Of a stretch of 64,000 nucleotides of DNA, positions 9,462-21,013 are shown one piece after another. The first letter of the stretch is position 1. Every line of letters starts with the position of its first letter. The stretch is taken from NCBI GenBank assembly GCA_030789695.1, contig CM061139.1:104754837-104818836 (forward strand), read 5' to 3'. The position numbers and the translations under genes are program-made. Below the pieces are notes generated by a model that ran no database searches, was not told the DNA's origin, and worked only from the letters and a program-made list of their open reading frames with translations. The stretch comes from Scilla litardierei (lineage: Eukaryota > Streptophyta > Magnoliopsida > Asparagales > Asparagaceae).

Positions 9462-11086
9462 ATGGCACGCACACGTATCCCTATCCGTCCTTCGAGCCCT
9501 TCGCCGATGACCGTAGAACCATCCCCTACGGATCCCGATCAACCTACGCGAACCCCTCCTAGACGTCGTTCGAAAACCACCCAACCCTCTTCGTCTTTGC
9601 CTCCTCTTAAGCGTAAGAGGACTGCGACTGCGAAACCCCGTGCCCGATCTCATCCCAAGCCCAAGCCAGTGATTTTTCGTGCTCCCACTCCTCCCGGTGC
9701 TTCGGATTCCGACACCGAGTATATACCCGAGCCTGAGACTCATAGGGAACCCACTCCTCCTACCCATCCTGAGTCTAGCTACCGACCACGTACGTCTACC
9801 CGTAAGCCTAAGGGAAAGGCTCCGATGCCGGTAGGCGGTGTCGATATCTCGTTGTGTCGTGACGACCCTATGTGTCTCGCGGCTTACAACCGTATCAAAC
9901 ATTGCCCGCTGCTTCTGGAGCATTTCGTCCAGATTAGTGACTTCATAGGGCTAGCTGATCTTTTGTCGTCTTCGGGTCTTATCGATTACCTTCGATATGA
10001 TCCTAAGGAGAATCCTCACCCCTACCCTCGTTTAGTCAAACTATTCTATGCCAATAGGATCCGGGGTCAGTACGATGCGACCCACTCGATTGAGACGACT
10101 GTTTTGGGGACTCCTATAGTCCTCACAGCAGAAATCTTAGGAGAGATTTTGGGTATCTCCTCGTCTGGCCTCCTCCCCTCAGACATCTCTGTTGATGATA
10201 TTCCTTCCCTAGATCAGACCATCCTTTCTGAGATTTTCCATCAGATCCCTCCCGCCATGATTGGCGTTTCCTCCAAATCCTTCAAGCCTAACACCTGGGT
10301 CCTCAATTTGATTCTGAAGTCGTGCTTGCTTCCCAAGTACGGCTCCTCATCTCTACCGTCCCAGCCTTTTCTGAAGTTGATCTATGCTATTTTCATGGGG
10401 AGCTCGATTAACTGGGCTTGCATTATACTCGATAAGATGGACTCTTTCGAGTGTATTCGGAAGACCACGAAGTCGGCTCACATCCCCTTCCCGTGCTTGT
10501 TGACCCTTGTTTTCCGCCACTTCCGTGTCACACTTCCTCGTGACGATGAGCGTCCACTTGGTCCTCCCCTGAACGCGACGGCCGTCAAGAAGTCTCTTGC
10601 GGCGCTCCGTCACATTCAGAGGACGACAACTTCAGCGTCTACCTCTGCCTCTGCCTCAGCTGCTCCCTCTTCCACTCTTGCCGATATCGTTCGTTCGATC
10701 CGTCGTTTGGAGTCTCGTCAGGCTCGTTCTGAGGAGATTCTCAGCCGTATCGCTCGACACCATGGTATTGAGATCCCTCCGTATTTTCTGACGAGGATGA
10801 GTTGGACGAGGAGGATATTAAGGAGCTTTGTCGTGGTTCCACTCGTGCCCCCGAGGGCACTTCTGGTGATGCTGCTGCTGCTTCGTCTGCTGGTGCCCCC
10901 GAGAGCACACCTGTTGCCACCGCTCTTGCGGTGGATGCTCCGACTGGTGCTCCCGAGGCCACTACTGTTGCTGCTCCAGAGATTGCCACTTCTGCCATCG
11001 CTCCCGTTGACATTCTAGATGTTCCTGTGACCACCACTTCTCCTGCAGAGCCTGCTGCTGCTGCAGATCCTGCCGCTTCCTCTTGA
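9462..11086 (+). pseudogene. Sirevirus B accessory (envelope-like) ORF
   Basis: A protein of about 540 residues follows pol on the same strand. The N-terminus is basic and Pro/Ser-rich, then comes a globular region from about residue 120 (GGVDISLCRDDPMCLAAYNR, later LVKLFYANRIRGQYD and TAEILGEILG). This recalls the domain annotated in many plants as a putative plant transposon protein, by memory of the pattern. The C-terminus is acidic, then Ala/Pro/Thr-rich. A one-base frame change near 10785 separates the globular part from the tail that ends at 11086; copy A shares it. Copy D has the counterpart without this shift. No signal peptide is evident at the N-terminus. Calling it envelope is convention; function is unknown. 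Confidence 0.75.
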
Positions 11087-12038
11087 GCTTCTTTGAGGAC
11101 TCTCCCGATAGTCATTGGATGACATATCTAGTCGTGGGAGAGTTTGGGTAGGATAGTGTGGGTGGCTATGATTTTTGGATCATTTTGATGATGTATTTTG
11201 ATGTACTTTGATGATGTTGTATGTTATGTGACACTCTGCTATCTGTTTGATATGATGATGTATTTTGTGCCCCGATCGTTGGATCGATGTTTTGTATGTC
11301 AGTGATGTATATTTTTGATGTACTCTGGTTCATATTTTTTATATATATACATCGACGTTGACATTTCATTCTATTGTGCACAGTATATTTTTTATGTCTC
11401 TGATGTTTGATTTCGTCGCTCGACGATATTAACTTAGTTTAATAGAAATTTCTTCTATGGAAACATAGAATTGTTTTCCATGCACTAAATTAACCAAGAA
11501 TGCTGATATTGGAGAGTATATTCCATAACTCAATCCGTAAAATTGATTTGAGTTTTGATGATTTCGTTTTACGATTTTCGACTATGGTTTCATTGACACG
11601 CCTTGATTTTATTCGTATTTTTCTTTGGTGTCACTTGAACCGTCGTCGTTTTCTACGACTCCCGTGCTTTTATTTGAAGCCATTGTTGTTGTCGTTGATC
11701 TCCTCCCGCACTTTTTGCTAATGCCAAAGGGGGAGAGATATAATAATAACGATGTACTAAATGATAATTTAAAGCACTATTCCAAGCCTCTAATTTGATA
11801 TGTTAGATTCAGGGGGAGTTAGATTTTCAAATCCGATATTTCAATAACCAACCTTTGGTACTCGATAATTCAATAATCGATTCTCATTTTTATACTTTAC
11901 TCGTCTGCTTGATGCATATTATTATTGTTTAATTTGGAATTAACGTGTCATCAATGTAGGGGGAGTAAGTAAATTTCATTTGAATTATTATTATTGATTA
12001 TTATTTATGTTGGTTTGTCATCACCAAAAGGGGGAGAA
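11087..12038 (+). other. Noncoding 3' tail of copy B with nested inverted repeat and polypurine tracts
   Basis: The tail matches that of copy A. The nested inverted repeat lies at 11433-11498 (outer arm CTTAGTTTAAT with ATTAACCAAG; inner TTCTATG-GAAA-CATAGAA at 11453-11470). GGGGGAG tracts lie at 11729-11735, 11812-11818, 11959-11965 and 12030-12036, the last abutting the LTR. I see no supported gene here. Confidence 0.75.
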
Positions 12039-13910
12039 TGTTGGATATTGGACTCCCCGGATTTGGTTTTGGATGATGAACAAACATAAATATATCGTGA
12101 ACTAACACTTTGTGAGCGCAGTTATGGAGATCATCGCCAAATTCATATGAATATCAATTACGACGTCTCAAGACTTCTCAAAGCACGTGATCGTATGCCT
12201 AAAGCTTCGTTGAAGCTTATGGACCAATTTAGAAGTCATGAAGATTCGATTGAAGCTATTGAACACGGTATCGTCAAGTTTTATTTATAGTCTTTAAGCT
12301 TCTTTCGTAGAATGTTAAGCCTTGAGTAGGTCTTACGGTTTAAATCTTCATAACGCTCCTATCTTAGCTCTAGGATCTTAGTAGAAGTCCATACAATCTT
12401 TCCCGAAGCTTCGCGCTTCGATTCGCGACTTCTTGTGCATGTTAGTTGGTTCAAGAAGAAGAACTGACTGACTAGATGGTGATCTAGTCGGTCGGCAAAG
12501 CTTCTTAGACCGACTAGTTTCAGTCAGTCTATTCTAAGCTCTCTACTGTTTACAGTTAGTCGGTTTAAGTTGACTCACCGACCGACTAGTTTGTGAACTA
12601 GTCGGTCAGTGATGCTTCTGTGACCGACTAGTTGAGCTTTCCCTGTACATGCACATTTGAGCCTGAGCTACTGTTTATCATTAGTCGGTCTGTGTTCATT
12701 GATCGACCGACTAGTTGATGAACTAGTCGGTCAACTTTCCTTCTTGGACCGACTAGTTTAGCTTTACTGTACATGCCAATTTTCACCTAACTTACTGTTT
12801 ATCGTTAGTCGGTCTATGCTTATTTGGCGACCGACTAGTTAGTGAATTAGTCGGTCAACATTTGTTCTTGGACCGACTAAGTCAATTTGTGCTCAGACTT
12901 CAGTTTTATCTGTTAGTCGGTCTCAGTTGAGTAACCGACCGACTAGTTATGAAACTAGTCGGTCAGCTACTCTTCTTGGACCGACTAGTTACTTTAGTCT
13001 GTGCTTCAACCTTTTGGTTGTTCTTCCATTAGTCGGTATACGTTATTTGACCGACCGACTAGTTGATGAACTAGTCGGTCGGTAGTTGTTCTTTGACCGA
13101 CTAGTTGGGTTCAGAAAAGAGCCGTTGGAGCATTAATTGAAACGTTTTTCTTTCTCTCTCTCCTCTATCCTATAAATACTTGATGGGCTGCATTCATTGC
13201 AGTCAAGGCTGATATTATTGCAAGTTTAGAGATCAAGAGAAATCATTCCAAGCTCATTCAAAGCTCATTCATTCCATTCAATAATCTCTCCTCACTCTTA
13301 CTTCCAAAGAGAGATTCATTGAGTGTGAAGCCTTCCAAGCCAAGTGCTTGATTCTAGGTCACCAACATACCCATAGCTCTTCATCGCTGATCTACATCTT
13401 GGAGCTAGGGTTTGGTGCCACTTCTTCTTCCTCAAAAGCATCCTTGCCCTAATTCGTAAGCATTACTCAATGCATAGGTATTTTGTCGGTAAGAAGTTCA
13501 ATTTTATTTCAATTTCTATTGTAAGTTTCACTCTCGGTTGTGAGAGTGTGGTTGTGATCCCGGGTTGTGGGAGTCACAAATTACTTTGTGTATGATTTGA
13601 CTTGTGGAGGTTTTTCACAAGTATTTCATAGTGGAAATCTTGAGTTAGGGTTTCTAACTCAAGTATCCGGAGGGGATCCGGGTGGTTGGGACGTAGGATC
13701 ACCGGGAACAAGTCGGGGAGACTTGGGTGGATCCGAACCCAGTAATATCGTTGTTTGTGATTGTTTCTTTGTTGTCTAACATTTACATTTCCGCATTTTC
13801 CGCATTGTTTGGTAGAGTTTGCAAGTAATTAGGAATTAGCCTCTTAATTATTTTAAAGTACTATTCACCCCCCCTCTAGTACTTGTGCAGTAGCTTAGCA
13901 GGGCATTACA
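12039..13910 (+). repeat. 3' LTR of Sirevirus copy B
   Basis: TGTTGGATATTGG to GCATTACA, 1872 bp. It contains the palindrome array at about 12466-13105 and a TATA box at 13171-13178. It is followed directly by gypsy integrase sequence rather than a primer site, so it is the terminal LTR of the array. Confidence 0.95.
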
Positions 13911-15644
13911 AGGCTATACGCCATAAGGCCCGGGGAAGTGCCTTGGTACGCGGACTTCGTCAATTACTTGGCTTGTGGAATTAAACCGTGTGGGATGCCC
14001 ACGCAACAAAAGAGGAGATTTTTGCATGAGGCCCGTAGCTATTTTTGGGAAGATCCACACCTCTTCAAGATATGCAAAGATAGTGTTATTCGGAGGTGTG
14101 TTTCTAAGGAGGAGGCAACGTCTATCATTTTGCATTGCCATGGTATGACATGCGGGGGACATCATGTCGCCTCTAAGACAACCGCTAAGATTTTGCAGAG
14201 CGGATTCTTCTGGCCAACAATGTTCAGAGACACCCACGACTTTGTGAAGGGGTATGATAGTTGCCAATGGACCGTAAATATTTCCAAACGTAATGAGATG
14301 CCAATGAGGCCCATCCAAGAAATTGAGCTTTTTGATTGTTGGGGAGTGGACTTCATGGGACCATTTCCGTCAAGCAACGGTAACAAGTATATCCTATTGG
14401 CCGTTGACTACGTCTCCAAATGGGTGGAAGCAATCGCTACCCCTACCAATGATGCAAGGGTTGTTTCTAAAATTTTCAAGCAGAATATCTTCCCACGCTT
14501 CGGGGTGCCTCGTACCTTGATAAGCGACGGAGGGAGCCATTTCATAGAAAACAAGTTCGAAGCCATGCTAAAGAAGTACGAGGTAAACCATAGAGTTGGC
14601 ATGGCATATCACCCCCAAACGAGCAGCCAAGTGGAGGTCTCAAATAGAGAGATCAAGCAAATTCATGAGAAGACCGTAGATCGATCTAGAAAGGATTGGT
14701 CAATGAAGTTAAACGATGCTTTATGGGCATATCGCACAGCCTTTCGCACTCCCATCGCCACCACACCATTCTGACTTGTTTATGGGAAAGCTTGTCACTT
14801 GCCGGTAGAGTTGGAACACCGCGCATATTGGGCCATCAAGACCCTCAATTACGATTATAAGAGTGCGGCGGTGAGGCGGCTCTTGGACATCAACGAGCTT
14901 GATGAGATTAGAAGAGATGCCTACGAGAGCTCGAGAATTTACAAAGAAAGGACCAAGATTCTCCACGATGCACGCATAACTATTACGGACTTCAAAATCG
15001 GAGACAAGGTCTTGCTATATAACTCCCGGCTCCGACTATTTCCTGGTAAATTGAGGTCACGGTGGTCCGGACCTTTCACCATCAAGCACATACAACCGGG
15101 AGGAGCGTTTGAGTTGGAAAGCAAAGACGGAGCCACATTCAAAGTAAATGGACAAAGGCTCAAGCATTATTCCGAGGGAGTCCCTATGGGAGAAATAAGT
15201 AGAATATATCTGCTTAAGGGACGGCCGGATGATCTTTCATACCTCCTTGACGAGGTCAGTGAGGAGACGATTCCCCATTCCATCGGCGCAATATTCGAGG
15301 ATGACTTTGAAGAAGGCCCGGATTTGGGCCAAGAAGAAAAGACGAAGCACTCCCCCGATCTCTCCATGGAAATTGATGAAGGCGACGCTGATGTCGCAAG
15401 AATTCGAGAGCTCTGCAAGCTCTCAAAGATAAAGTCTCCGAAGAAAGCTCCACCGATACGGAAATCGGTGTCACCGGTGAAGCCAAGGCCCGGAGCAAGC
15501 ACTAGCTTAGGGGAGCCACCTCCCAACACTACCCGAGACGAAGGAGCACTGAGGAAGAACACGCCGCCACAACATTCAAATCCGAGCGTTCTTCCCGATA
15601 AATTCGACGGGTGCATCTCATATGCACCCAATATCCCGCATTAA
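13911..15644 (+). pseudogene. pol: G1 integrase and C-terminal tail
   Basis: Integrase inserts element DNA into the host genome. Visible in order: an N-terminal zinc region with [11 protein letters not shown] and YDSCQW, in which the first Cys of the usual CxxC is Tyr (also Tyr in G2); a catalytic core with [17 protein letters not shown] and a later Glu in [12 protein letters not shown]; then [21 protein letters not shown], the usual gypsy C-terminal domain, and a charged tail ending at TAA 15642-15644. A TGA at 14772-14774 replaces CGA of G2. The left part of pol is outside the window, beyond the Sirevirus insertion. Confidence 0.9.
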
Positions 15645-15690
15645 ATTGAAAATCCAAGGGGGTCGAGCTCAAGACCTTAAACGAGCGCTT

Positions 15691-15708
15691 GTCGGGAGGC
15701 AACCCGAC
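15691..15708 (+). other. Post-pol hairpin of G1
   Basis: GTCGGG-AGGCAA-CCCGAC forms a perfect six-base stem with a six-base loop, 47 bases after the pol stop. G2 has an identical copy at 26870-26887. A GGGAGGCAACCC element after pol is, from memory, a recurrent feature of Athila/Tat-type elements. Its role is not known to me. Confidence 0.7.
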
Positions 15709-15974
15709 GGTTATCGCTTTATTTTTACTTTTTTCTTTATTTTTGTTTTAGAAATTATTAGTGTTTTGAGTCGTTTGCCCGAGAAATTCGTGATAACGGG
15801 TCCTATTTTTCTTTGACAGAAGAGGAGAAAGAGATATCTATCATTAGGAGGATGAACAAGGCGACGAAGAGCGCTCCAGGAATGCGCCCGATGCTTAGGA
15901 GGAGGAAGAAATCGACTGGAGGAAGAAAAACAGAGATTAGAGCCCAAACAGAGCCAAACAGCAGAAAACATGAG

Positions 15975-16333
15975 TCACTCGATCGAGTAGAATATACACT
16001 CGACCGAGTACATAAGTTCGTCCGCCCGAGCGGCACCCAAACAAGGGAAGTCTGCTGTACCCAACTCTCTGTTTCTTTTCTTGATTTCAGTATAATTGCC
16101 ACTCGGCCGAGTATATATCTTCACTCGGCCGAGTGAAACTGATACGCTCCTAGGGCGAATATTGCCGAGTAGCTTGTGCCACTCGGCCGAATGGGCTTTT
16201 TCCACTCGGCCGAGGGTGGCAAAGCCACTCGGTCGAGTCGTAAGTGGGAGAGGAGTTTTTAAAATATTTCCGTTATGTTCACTCGGCCGAGCGACATAGT
16301 CACTCGGCCGAGTCGTAACTTTTCCTATATAAG
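15975..16333 (+). promoter_or_regulatory. G1 internal palindrome array and TATA box
   Basis: Repeated ACTCGGCCGAGT words and decayed forms fill 15975-16318. They are followed directly by TATATAAG at 16326-16333. The same palindrome is in this element's LTR at 21310-21690. Such an array next to a TATA box, placed before the accessory ORF, looks like a promoter. This is inference from layout; G2 repeats it with TATATAAG at 27505-27512. Confidence 0.6.
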
Positions 16334-16880
16334 TCACAGCGGGTCGGCGCATTTTTCGAAACGCCCAAAAATCCCAACGCCCGATCGCTGCGACTGTTCA
16401 ACTCCCTCGGCCTGCTACGACCCTTCCACTCGCCCGACCGCCTCGCCGACGGCAGCGCTCGACCGACCACCGACGCCGACGACCGCCGCACCACCGCCCG
16501 AGTCGCCGGCGACCTCCTCACCGCCGGCCGAGCTCCGGTAACCCCAAAATCGCCCATTTTCTCCTTTTTCTTGTATTTTTTGACGATCCGTGCACTAATT
16601 GAGCCCCTAATTCAAATTAACTTCATTGTCTATCCATTATACCCCTAACCCCCCCATGTATTTTGAATATTACACGCTGATATCGTTGTTTGATGTGCAG
16701 GCTATATTGGGGAGCTTAGGGGAGCTTAGGGGAGCTTCCGGGGAGCATTTTTGGCTTTGTGGAGGCGGCGTCTTCGCACGCATCCACTATTTTGCTCTCG
16801 CGGCATGTTCTGGTATATTCGTTCCACTCATTTTCGCACGCCGCATTTATTTCGCTTTTTGGTGAGCACCCGGGGCCCAC
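16334..16880 (+). other. G1 leader with candidate intron
   Basis: GC-rich leader sequence runs to CCG|GTAACC (GT at 16538-16539). It is followed by an AT-rich segment ending TTTGATGTGCAG| at 16700, a strong plant-like acceptor; the candidate intron is 163 bp (162 bp in G2, 27717-27878). A tandem GGGGAGCTTA repeat (three units, last one decayed) follows at about 16710-16745, then the ATG at 16881. Confidence 0.55.
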
Positions 16881-19044
16881 ATGCCGCCCCGGACACGGCC
16901 ACGCACCAGGAGAGCTTCCGCCAAGTGGAAGCGTCCGGATGAGCCCGGCCCCTCCCACGAGATGGAGGACTCTCCTCCGCCTACACCACCTCACCCTGCA
17001 CAGCCACAGCCTGCAGACCCCGTTCACCCCGCACAGCCACAGCCTGCAGTCCCCGTTCACCCCGCACTGCCACTCCCAGTCGACCCACTGCCACCACCGG
17101 CTCCACTTGTCGGGCCGCTGGGGATTACGTTTCGAGACGACGCACACCGCATCATTTTTGAGCGCATTTCCCAGCGCTCGATTGTACCCTCCAGGTTCGC
17201 ACACCTTGCAGACCTAGGACGCCTGTGGGTACTTGAGGGGATGCTCACGTTGTATGACAACGTGGGTTGGCGAGATTTTTTCCAAGTGTCAGCGGACACA
17301 TTCGTCCGTCTGACACTTGAGGTGCTGAGTTCTATAGCCCGGACCGACGAGGGATGCTCGTTTAGGTTTATGGACCGAGAGTGCCAGGTCACTCTCGGTA
17401 TGATGAGAGCATTCTTTTCGTGGCCCGATATCCCCGGGGCTGACCGTGGCTACGCACCCACTCACATCCCCCCACCTTCCTTCGATTCCCATGCTTTCTG
17501 GGCCCGGATCACGGGTTTACCAGCTGCCTTTGACCCTAGTAGGGCCAAGGCCTCGGCCATCGTCCACCGTCCACCCCTGCCTCCGCATAGCTCAGCGCCT
17601 TATGTCGACTACTTTTTTGGCGAGGTATGAGCCTGGGTCGATGTCCACGCCGGAGCTTTATATGCTCTATGCGATGACACGCCCCAGAGTTCTAGCTAGG
17701 GGGAGTGACGAGTTGGTCCCCGCCGTCGTGATTGACATCGCGAGCTGGTTTTTGGACCGCATCATCGTATCGGTGGGCGCTCGCTCACCGATATGTTACG
17801 GCGGTCTGATCACCCTACTCGCCCTGATGACCGGCGAGGACCTACCGGCCGATTTGCGTCGTTCTCCGGGCCCCACTTCACTATCTATAGACGTCATGGC
17901 CCGGATGAAGATGCTTCGTCCGCACGGCCAGCGGCACTGGGTTTGGTTGCACGGTCCCTACGGTGCTGACTACATGATCCTTCCGAGCCCAGCTCAGACA
18001 CACTTAGGACCAGCACACGACGACTGGCTTCCGGCGATGGATCTCCGGCTCCCTGCCGCTTACGTGCTTGAGGCCGAGGAGGCTGAGCAGGCCCACGCTG
18101 TACCCGTTGACCCCGTGGCCCCTCAGCCTGTCCCTGATATTTCTGCTGCTCCCGACACCACTGTCCACACTTCTGACTGTGTCGGGAGTACACTTGCTGA
18201 GACCACCTCCACTACCACCATGCCCACCACCACTCCCACCACAGCTGGCCCTCTGTCCGTTGAGCCCCTTTGCTCTGCACTACCCGAGCACCCACCTACT
18301 TTAGTTGAGAGCGAAGAGCCTTCTTTCGCTGCCGTCGTGGAGACCATGGCCAGTATGATCTCCGCTAGGATTTCACCTTTTGGACCCCACACAGCCTCCC
18401 CAACGGTTGTCACTTCTGTCTCCACCGTGGCCGTACTATCTGAGAGTGTCGTGACGTCTGTTCCCACGTCTGTGTCACTGACCTCTCTTGCCGCCTCGTC
18501 GCCATTTTTGTCTTACACTTCCGCTGCTGCTGCTTCCACCTCACACCAGCCTGCGCCCCAGCCTCGCACTGAGGCTAGGCCCCCACTTGTAAGCACATCA
18601 CCCTTCCTCCACATGCCTGCTGAGCCCATCCACTACACCACCCGAGTCCGCCAGCCCCGTCCTGCACAGCACAGACACGTGCGTCCCTCTGCACCACCTC
18701 CCCCCGACACTGTACTTCAGAGCATTCGTGCTCTCGAGGGGGCGGTGAGTGGCCTCAGAGGTGACCTCAGGACCCTGTCTGCCACCGTCACCGCTATGGC
18801 CAGCCGCTTCGACCTACTTCCGGGCATTCACTATTGCCTCACTCAGATTCTCGAGCGGCTTCCTCACGTACCGACCCTACCCACACCCACCCTGCAGGTA
18901 CCCACCCCCACTCCTACACACACCCAGCCTGCTTCCACACCCATACCTACACCCAGCCAGCAGACTGTTCCCCAGCCACCACCACCACCTCCTCCTCCTC
19001 CACCTCCGCCTCAGGACGGAGACGGCGCAGCACCACCCTCTTAG
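16881..19044 (+). pseudogene. G1 accessory ORF (Athila-like 3' ORF)
   Basis: The protein, about 720 residues, is placed after integrase. The N-terminus is basic, then Pro-rich with HPAQPQPA-type repeats. A globular region (GITFRDDAHR, LTLEVLSSIA, FRFMDRECQVTLGMMRAFFSW) resembles the ORF that follows pol in Athila elements. A long Thr/Ser/Pro-rich stretch, a short coiled-coil-like segment near the end (RALEGAVSGLRGDL) and a polyproline run finish it at TAG 19042-19044. A small insertion near 17562-17572 (the word CGTCCAC is doubled compared with G2) shifts the frame from the one starting at 16881 to the one ending at 19044. No clear signal peptide. Function unknown. Confidence 0.75.
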
Positions 19045-21013
19045 GCACCCTTGATGCCATTGATCTTTTTTGCCGTCATGCTGCCCGTCTCTGCTTGGTC
19101 CTGATGATTTTTGCCCACCTCACCCTCCCCTCACTGTTTTTGGGTCCACATTTTGATCATATCTATCTTTATCATTTTTGGGAGAGAGGGAGAGACTTTT
19201 TGGTGTGACACTCTTATATCTGATTCACTCCTATATCTGCATGCATCATGTCCGCATCATATTTTCATTTTGTTATTTTTATTTCTTTTTCATCATGCAT
19301 GCATCCTCACCTACCCCTCACATTACACGTCTCTCGGTGTGCCACACTTCGCACATTACGGACAATGTGCTCTTTAGCTTGGGGGAATGAGTTCTCACGC
19401 TTTTTGATTTACCACCTTTGTTTTTTAGTTTTTTTCTTTTTTCCACGCCATTTTCGCATTTGCACTCATTTTCATCACTTTTTCTTTTTTTTATACCATG
19501 CATCACGTTTTTCTCATTTTCTTCGTGTGCCGCATTGTAAATAGTTTTATTTTCCCTTTTTATCTTTATTTCTTTCATCTCATGCTAGAGATGACTTTTC
19601 TGTGATGATGATGACGTGTAGTCAGCTTTCTCTATATGCATGCTATATTTGTCATGTCTTAGCTTTTATTTCTGATATCATTACTTTTATCTGCCTTGCA
19701 TTTAGAGATAGTAACCCACACTTTTTCCGTATGAAAATGGATGAAATTCTATTATTAGCTGAGTCTGAATATTCATATGTATGCTATCGTAGAAAACACA
19801 CCAAGATTCACGCATTGAATGCTTATATCTGGAGTACCGTTTTCCTTTCCTATATCACTTCTATTTGCATGACTTGTACACTTCACTTCAGGATGATTGA
19901 ATGATGTTAGCTATGATAAATCTGGATTAGTTTGCTTTTTTGAGATCGAAACCGAGTAAATTAGATTACCCTGCTGAAGTTGTCATGCACGTCTTATAGA
20001 GTGAACTGAGAGACATATTTATTTCTTTCTCCACATATCTTGAACATTAATTCTCTATTTTAAAATCATTGGTGAATCTCCCCTTAGCAATTCTAGTATT
20101 TGGCATTTCCCCCGTTACTAAATTCCTAGCTCCAAATTTCCCAAAACCAAAAAGAAAAAGAAAAAATTCTTGTATATCCTTCTCTCTCTTTTGATTTGGG
20201 ATCATTGAGTATATATGCTATTGAAAAAAAAAGAGAAAAAGAGAAAAAGAAAAAAGAAAAAGATTTGAGAATAAGAAAAGAAAAGAGATAGGAAGCTCAA
20301 AACGATCCCATCTCATACCCCTTCTCTCTTTCTTCCCTCTTATTGTTTTTATTTTTATTTTCTTTTACTTTTGGAGCATCAATAGAGATGGGGAATGTAA
20401 GTATATTTTTGTATATGCCACCACGCTTATAGATAAGCTTGGGGGAGAGAATCCAATGGTGTGTGAGAGAGTGACCACCTGACGGTGCATGACAACCTAG
20501 GCTAAGTAATATTCTATACTCGGTGAGATTGTTTTAGCTTCACGAAATCCAGAAATCTACGCCTAGCACTCATTTCATGAAATCCACGCTTTTCTATTCT
20601 TTCTATTCTATTGCGTGATATTCTTATACTCCTCATAGAAAGCATTCAATTGAAAAGTGTGTGATCTGCGATATTGTATACCGCTTTAGATGATTCAGAC
20701 AATGTTAATCTTAGAATTATTCCATTTTTCATGCTATATCAATATTCTTGGGTTTTCTATCTCTATTTGCATTATTATACTATGATATCGAAATAAAAAT
20801 CTTTGACATGTGTTTTACATTCGATGCATGCTATATGAGTAAGCAAAACCCACGTCCTGAGAAAAATGATCTAGCAGCTCCCCTCTTCGCTTTCTTCTTT
20901 CTTCTTCGTTTTTCATTTTCCGTTTTTTCCATCGTTTTCATTTTCTGAATCCACCAGGTTCGCCTTTTACTTATCTTCCTCGAGGATGAGTAAGAGGTAA
21001 GCTTAGGGGATTT
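19045..21013 (+). other. Noncoding 3' tail of G1 with three polypurine-like tracts
   Basis: No supported gene in about 2 kb. AGCTTGGGGG-type tracts lie at 19376-19385 (after GGACAATGTG, a context common in plant gypsy elements), 20436-20445, and 21000-21009 next to the LTR. An A-rich low-complexity stretch lies at about 20145-20290. The last tract, in GAGTAAGAGGTAAGCTTAGGGGA, is the likely plus-strand primer. Confidence 0.7.

Larger units (their letters stand above)
1370..13910 (+). mobile_element. Sirevirus copy B (Ty1/copia), complete with two LTRs
   Basis: Order is LTR, primer site, gag, intron-like segment, protease-integrase-RT-RNase H, palindrome-bearing spacer, accessory ORF, polypurine tracts, LTR. 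The two LTRs have equal length (1872 bp) and differ by roughly 35 substitutions by eye count. The right edge cuts a gypsy integrase whose uninterrupted sequence is seen again at 25090. The left LTR is shared with copy A, so no target-site duplication can be read on that side. Stops and a one-base deletion in gag and pol make this copy defective. Confidence 0.92.
13911..21013 (+). mobile_element. Gypsy copy G1 (Athila/Tat-type), right part
   Basis: This is the internal region of a Ty3/gypsy element, cut on its left by the Sirevirus array. It begins within the stretch between RNase H and integrase; the uninterrupted version is at 25090 in G2. It contains integrase, a post-pol hairpin, a palindrome-bearing promoter-like spacer, a long accessory ORF and about 2 kb of noncoding tail. 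It is followed by the LTR shared with G2. Confidence 0.9.

Noticed and set aside
9423..9923. 166-residue antisense ORF
   Set aside because: It lies opposite the start of the accessory ORF and its composition is the mirror of that coding region.
15167..15631. 154-residue antisense ORF, repeated at 26346-26810
   Set aside because: It is the shadow of the charged C-terminal tail of gypsy pol; it is conserved between G1 and G2 only because the sense strand is.
20145..20290. A-rich tract taken as a poly(A) tail of a LINE or processed pseudogene
   Set aside because: The same tract lies at the same place in G2 and is internal to the gypsy 3' tail; no target duplication surrounds it.
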